DNA of 64,000 nt from Enterococcus rivorum (GTDB lineage Bacteria > Bacillota > Bacilli > Lactobacillales > Enterococcaceae). Positions 61,763 through 64,000 of this stretch are shown here, in pieces. The first letter of the stretch is position 1. The number at the start of each line of letters is the position of its first letter. The DNA lies in contig NZ_MIEK01000078.1 of NCBI RefSeq assembly GCF_001742285.1, positions 79,024-143,023 of the forward strand, given 5' to 3'. The position numbers and the translations under genes were made by a program. Below the pieces are notes generated by a model. It was not told where the DNA came from. It worked only from the letters and a program-made list of their open reading frames with translations, and ran no database searches.

Positions 61763-63523
61763 ATGGCTTATCAAGCATTGTATCGTGTTTGGCGTTCGCA
61801 ACGTTTTGATGATGTTGTAGGGCAAAAAGCAATTACACAAACATTGAAAAATGCAATTGTACAAAAGAAAACCTCGCATGCCTATTTGTTTACCGGTCCT
61901 AGAGGAACAGGAAAAACAAGTGCGGCGAAAATTTTTGCTAAAGCAATTAACTGTAAACATAGTGTCGATGGAGAACCTTGTAATGAATGTGAAACTTGTT
62001 TAGCGATTACAGAAGGCCGTTTAAATGATGTCATTGAAATCGATGCCGCTAGTAATAATGGGGTAGAAGAAATTCGTGATATTCGTGATAAAGCCAAGTA
62101 TGCGCCAACCCAAGCAGACTATAAAGTTTATATTATTGATGAAGTCCATATGTTATCTACAGGTGCCTTTAATGCGCTATTAAAAACATTAGAAGAGCCG
62201 CCACAAAATGTTATTTTCATTTTGGCAACGACAGAACCACACAAAATTCCTTTAACGATTATTTCTAGAACGCAGCGATTCGATTTCAAACGAATTGGTA
62301 CGCAGGATATTGTTGAGCATATGGCTTACATTTTAAAAGAAATTGGCGTTAGTTATGAGGAACAGGCCCTCTATGTGATTGGTCGAGCGGCTGAAGGTGG
62401 GATGCGGGATGCCCTAAGTATTCTGGATCAAACGATTTCCTTTAGTGATGAAAAAGTCATGTTGGCAGATGCCATGCAAGTAACAGGTAGTTTAACGTAT
62501 GAAATGATGGATCAGTACATCGGTTATTGTGTTGCTGGAAATGTTGAAGAAGCGTTAGAAACGCTCGAAAGTATTCTCAGTTCCGGAAAAGAAGCGAGAC
62601 GTTTTTTAGAAGACATCTTATTATATTGTCGGGATTTGCTTATGTATCAACAGGCACCAAAATTACTAACCGAAAAAGTCGGACATTTGACAGAAAATTT
62701 CAAAGAGCTGTCTGAGAAGACGGATGCTGAAAAAATCTATCAGCTAATTCAAATTTTAAGTGATACGCAAAATGACATTCGTTTTACGAACAACGCTAAT
62801 ATCTATTTAGAAGTAGCGACCGTGAAGTTAGCTAAAACCGTAAGAAAGCCAGTTACAGCGCTAGAAACTAGTGGCGCTAGTCCAGTTGATTCCGGAGAAT
62901 TAACGGTTTTAAGACAACAAATGGAGTTGCTCCAAAAAGAATTAGCAGAGATAAGAAAAAATGGTGTTAGCAGCAAAGAAGCTGAACCAGTGAAGCAAGC
63001 ACCACGAGTAGCAGCAAGCAGAAATGCGTTGAGAATGCCTACGGAACGAGTCTATCAAGTCCTTAACGAAGCGACAAAAGAGCACTTGTTGAATGTTAAA
63101 AATGTTTGGGATGACTTATTGCAAATGATGTCCGTGACACAACGAGCGATGTTGAGAGCAAGTGAGCCTGTCGCGGCTGGACCTAATGGTTTAGTTGTCG
63201 CCTTTGACTATGAAATTGTTTGTGGTCGAGCAATGGACGATAATGATATGCAGTTAGCAGTCCATAATAATCTTAGTCGCTTAGCTAACTATGCGCCAAA
63301 TTTAGTCTGTATTACGCGAGAAAGCTGGCCGAAATTACGTCAGTCCTTTATCTCACAAGGAAAAGAAACTGGTGAAGGAAAGACCGTTGAACTGGAGGCA
63401 ATTTCCTCGGAAGATGAGGAGATTAGCTTGTTACCAGAAGAACAGCAAAACAATTCCAATCAAGTGGTTGATGAGGCCGTGGCAATATTCGGAACAGAGC
63501 TAGTAGAAGTTATTAACGATTAA
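61763..63523 (+). CDS. dnaX: DNA polymerase III subunit gamma/tau
   Basis: A 586-residue clamp-loader ATPase. Walker A GPRGTGKTS at about residues 45-53, zinc-binding cysteines C64, C73, C76 and C79, Walker B IIDEVHMLS, sensor 1 ATTEPHK, and domain III around residues 245-365 are all present, followed by the variable tau tail. It loads the sliding clamp and organises the replisome. The start is ATG 61763 behind GGGAGGG; an ATG seven codons earlier overlaps that ribosome site. A TATAAT at 61722-61727 is the probable -10. The neighbouring SRP RNA gene seen next to dnaX in Bacillus is not present here. Confidence 0.97.
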   Translation: MAYQALYRVWRSQRFDDVVGQKAITQTLKNAIVQKKTSHAYLFTGPRGTGKTSAAKIFAKAINCKHSVDGEPCNECETCLAITEGRLNDVIEIDAASNNGVEEIRDIRDKAKYAPTQADYKVYIIDEVHMLSTGAFNALLKTLEEPPQNVIFILATTEPHKIPLTIISRTQRFDFKRIGTQDIVEHMAYILKEIGVSYEEQALYVIGRAAEGGMRDALSILDQTISFSDEKVMLADAMQVTGSLTYEMMDQYIGYCVAGNVEEALETLESILSSGKEARRFLEDILLYCRDLLMYQQAPKLLTEKVGHLTENFKELSEKTDAEKIYQLIQILSDTQNDIRFTNNANIYLEVATVKLAKTVRKPVTALETSGASPVDSGELTVLRQQMELLQKELAEIRKNGVSSKEAEPVKQAPRVAASRNALRMPTERVYQVLNEATKEHLLNVKNVWDDLLQMMSVTQRAMLRASEPVAAGPNGLVVAFDYEIVCGRAMDDNDMQLAVHNNLSRLANYAPNLVCITRESWPKLRQSFISQGKETGEGKTVELEAISSEDEEISLLPEEQQNNSNQVVDEAVAIFGTELVEVIND

Positions 63524-63566
63524 TAGTAAAATAATACATGAAAGAAGATAGAGGAGCGGATAATTT

Positions 63567-63881
63567 ATGATGCGTGGAATGGGAAATATGCAAGGCATGA
63601 TGAAACAAATGCAAAAAATGCAAAAGGACATGACAAAAGCTCAAGAAGAGCTAAACGAAAAAGAGTTTGTTGGAGAAGCAACGAACCAATTAGTAATGGC
63701 TACTTTTACTGGTGATCGCAAGATGAAAGATCTTTCAATCAAGGAAGAAATCGTCGACCCAGAAGATGTAGACATGTTACAAGACTTGGTTATCATGGCT
63801 GTAAATGATGCTCTAACGAAAGTAGAAAAAGAAACAGAAGTAACGATGGGGAAATATACTAAAGGCTTGCCAGGTTTTTAG
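63567..63881 (+). CDS. ebfC: YbaB/EbfC-family nucleoid-associated protein
   Basis: A 104-residue DNA-binding protein; [37 protein letters not shown] and the C-terminal [26 protein letters not shown] are typical. It forms dimers that coat DNA. AGGAGCGG lies 10 bases before the first ATG. It follows dnaX by 43 bases, the conserved dnaX-ebfC(-recR) order, but a terminator follows it and recR is not in the remaining 100 bases. Confidence 0.95.
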   Translation: MMRGMGNMQGMMKQMQKMQKDMTKAQEELNEKEFVGEATNQLVMATFTGDRKMKDLSIKEEIVDPEDVDMLQDLVIMAVNDALTKVEKETEVTMGKYTKGLPGF

Positions 63882-63906
63882 TTAACAATCATGATAGAAA
63901 GAGGAG

Positions 63907-63954
63907 AGTGGGACAATAGTCAGAAATACATCTGATTGTTGCCTCACTTTTTTG
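63907..63954 (+). terminator. Terminator after ebfC
   Basis: AGTGGGACAATAGTCAGA pairs with TCTGATTGTTGCCTCACT (with a few mismatches), followed by TTTTTT. It separates ebfC from whatever comes next. Confidence 0.82.
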
Positions 63955-64000
63955 ATTTCTAAAAAAAGAGAATGTTCCGTTTAAAAAACAAGAGGGATCA

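Overview
The window is chromosomal DNA of a low-GC Gram-positive coccus of the Lactobacillales, most likely an Enterococcaceae member (Enterococcus or a relative). The evidence is the A+T-rich sequence, strong AAGGAGG-type ribosome sites with frequent TTG/GTG starts, the dnaX-ebfC pair, and above all two complete WxL surface-protein loci, a cell-wall system typical of enterococci, lactobacilli and listeriae. No rRNA, tRNA, CRISPR array or insertion sequence was seen.

Layout. 1-2.1 kb: small membrane proteins and a TPR lipoprotein. 2.1-10 kb: a nucleoside module with deoD, a Crp-like regulator, a bmpA-nupABC nucleoside ABC importer and an NCS2 purine permease; a near-perfect Crp-type palindrome lies in front of deoD. 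10-16.2 kb: a TraX-family acyltransferase-like protein, a serine hydrolase, an SdsA-type alkylsulfatase with its own operator/promoter, and an Mga-type regulator. 16.2-27.2 kb: WxL locus 1 (Mga-type regulator, atypical OmpR-type regulator, small sortase-anchored protein, WxL proteins, DUF916/DUF3324 protein, conserved membrane protein, a 1044-aa WxL protein, and a signal-peptidase homologue lacking its catalytic dyad). 27.2-42.3 kb: DeoR regulator with an M24 pita-bread protein, an alpha-carbonic anhydrase, a MalT-like LuxR regulator split by one in-frame stop, an ABC-2 exporter, a MATE exporter, RpiR regulator, an MgsA-C-like protein and an orphan PTS EIIC. 42.3-59.7 kb: a tyrosine recombinase gene between 20-bp inverted repeats, followed by WxL locus 2 (lectin-like WxL protein, LPSTG protein, WxL proteins, DUF916 protein, two signal peptidases, YfhO-type and GT-C-type membrane proteins, two lipoproteins, a second atypical OmpR-type regulator). 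60.2-64 kb: a LuxR-type regulator, a small membrane protein, dnaX and ebfC.

The most interesting system is the unit at about 42.67-44.56 kb. A stand-alone tyrosine recombinase with an arm-binding N-terminus and paired GCCGTC repeats on both sides is enclosed by inverted CRTGTTCTCAATAGRAACAT sites. Inside the left repeat is a near-consensus promoter pointing out of the segment, now aimed at a terminator and away from WxL locus 2. Inversion would aim it at the lectin/WxL operon. This reads as a recombinase-driven ON/OFF switch for an entire surface complex, caught here in the apparent OFF orientation. This is inference from sequence; read orientation analysis or PCR across the repeats would test it.

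The two WxL loci are paralogous almost gene for gene (same order LPxTG - WxL - WxL-like - hairpin - DUF916 - membrane protein - signal peptidase), but only locus 2 has the recombinase and the glycosyltransferase-like membrane proteins, and only locus 1 has the Mga-type regulator.
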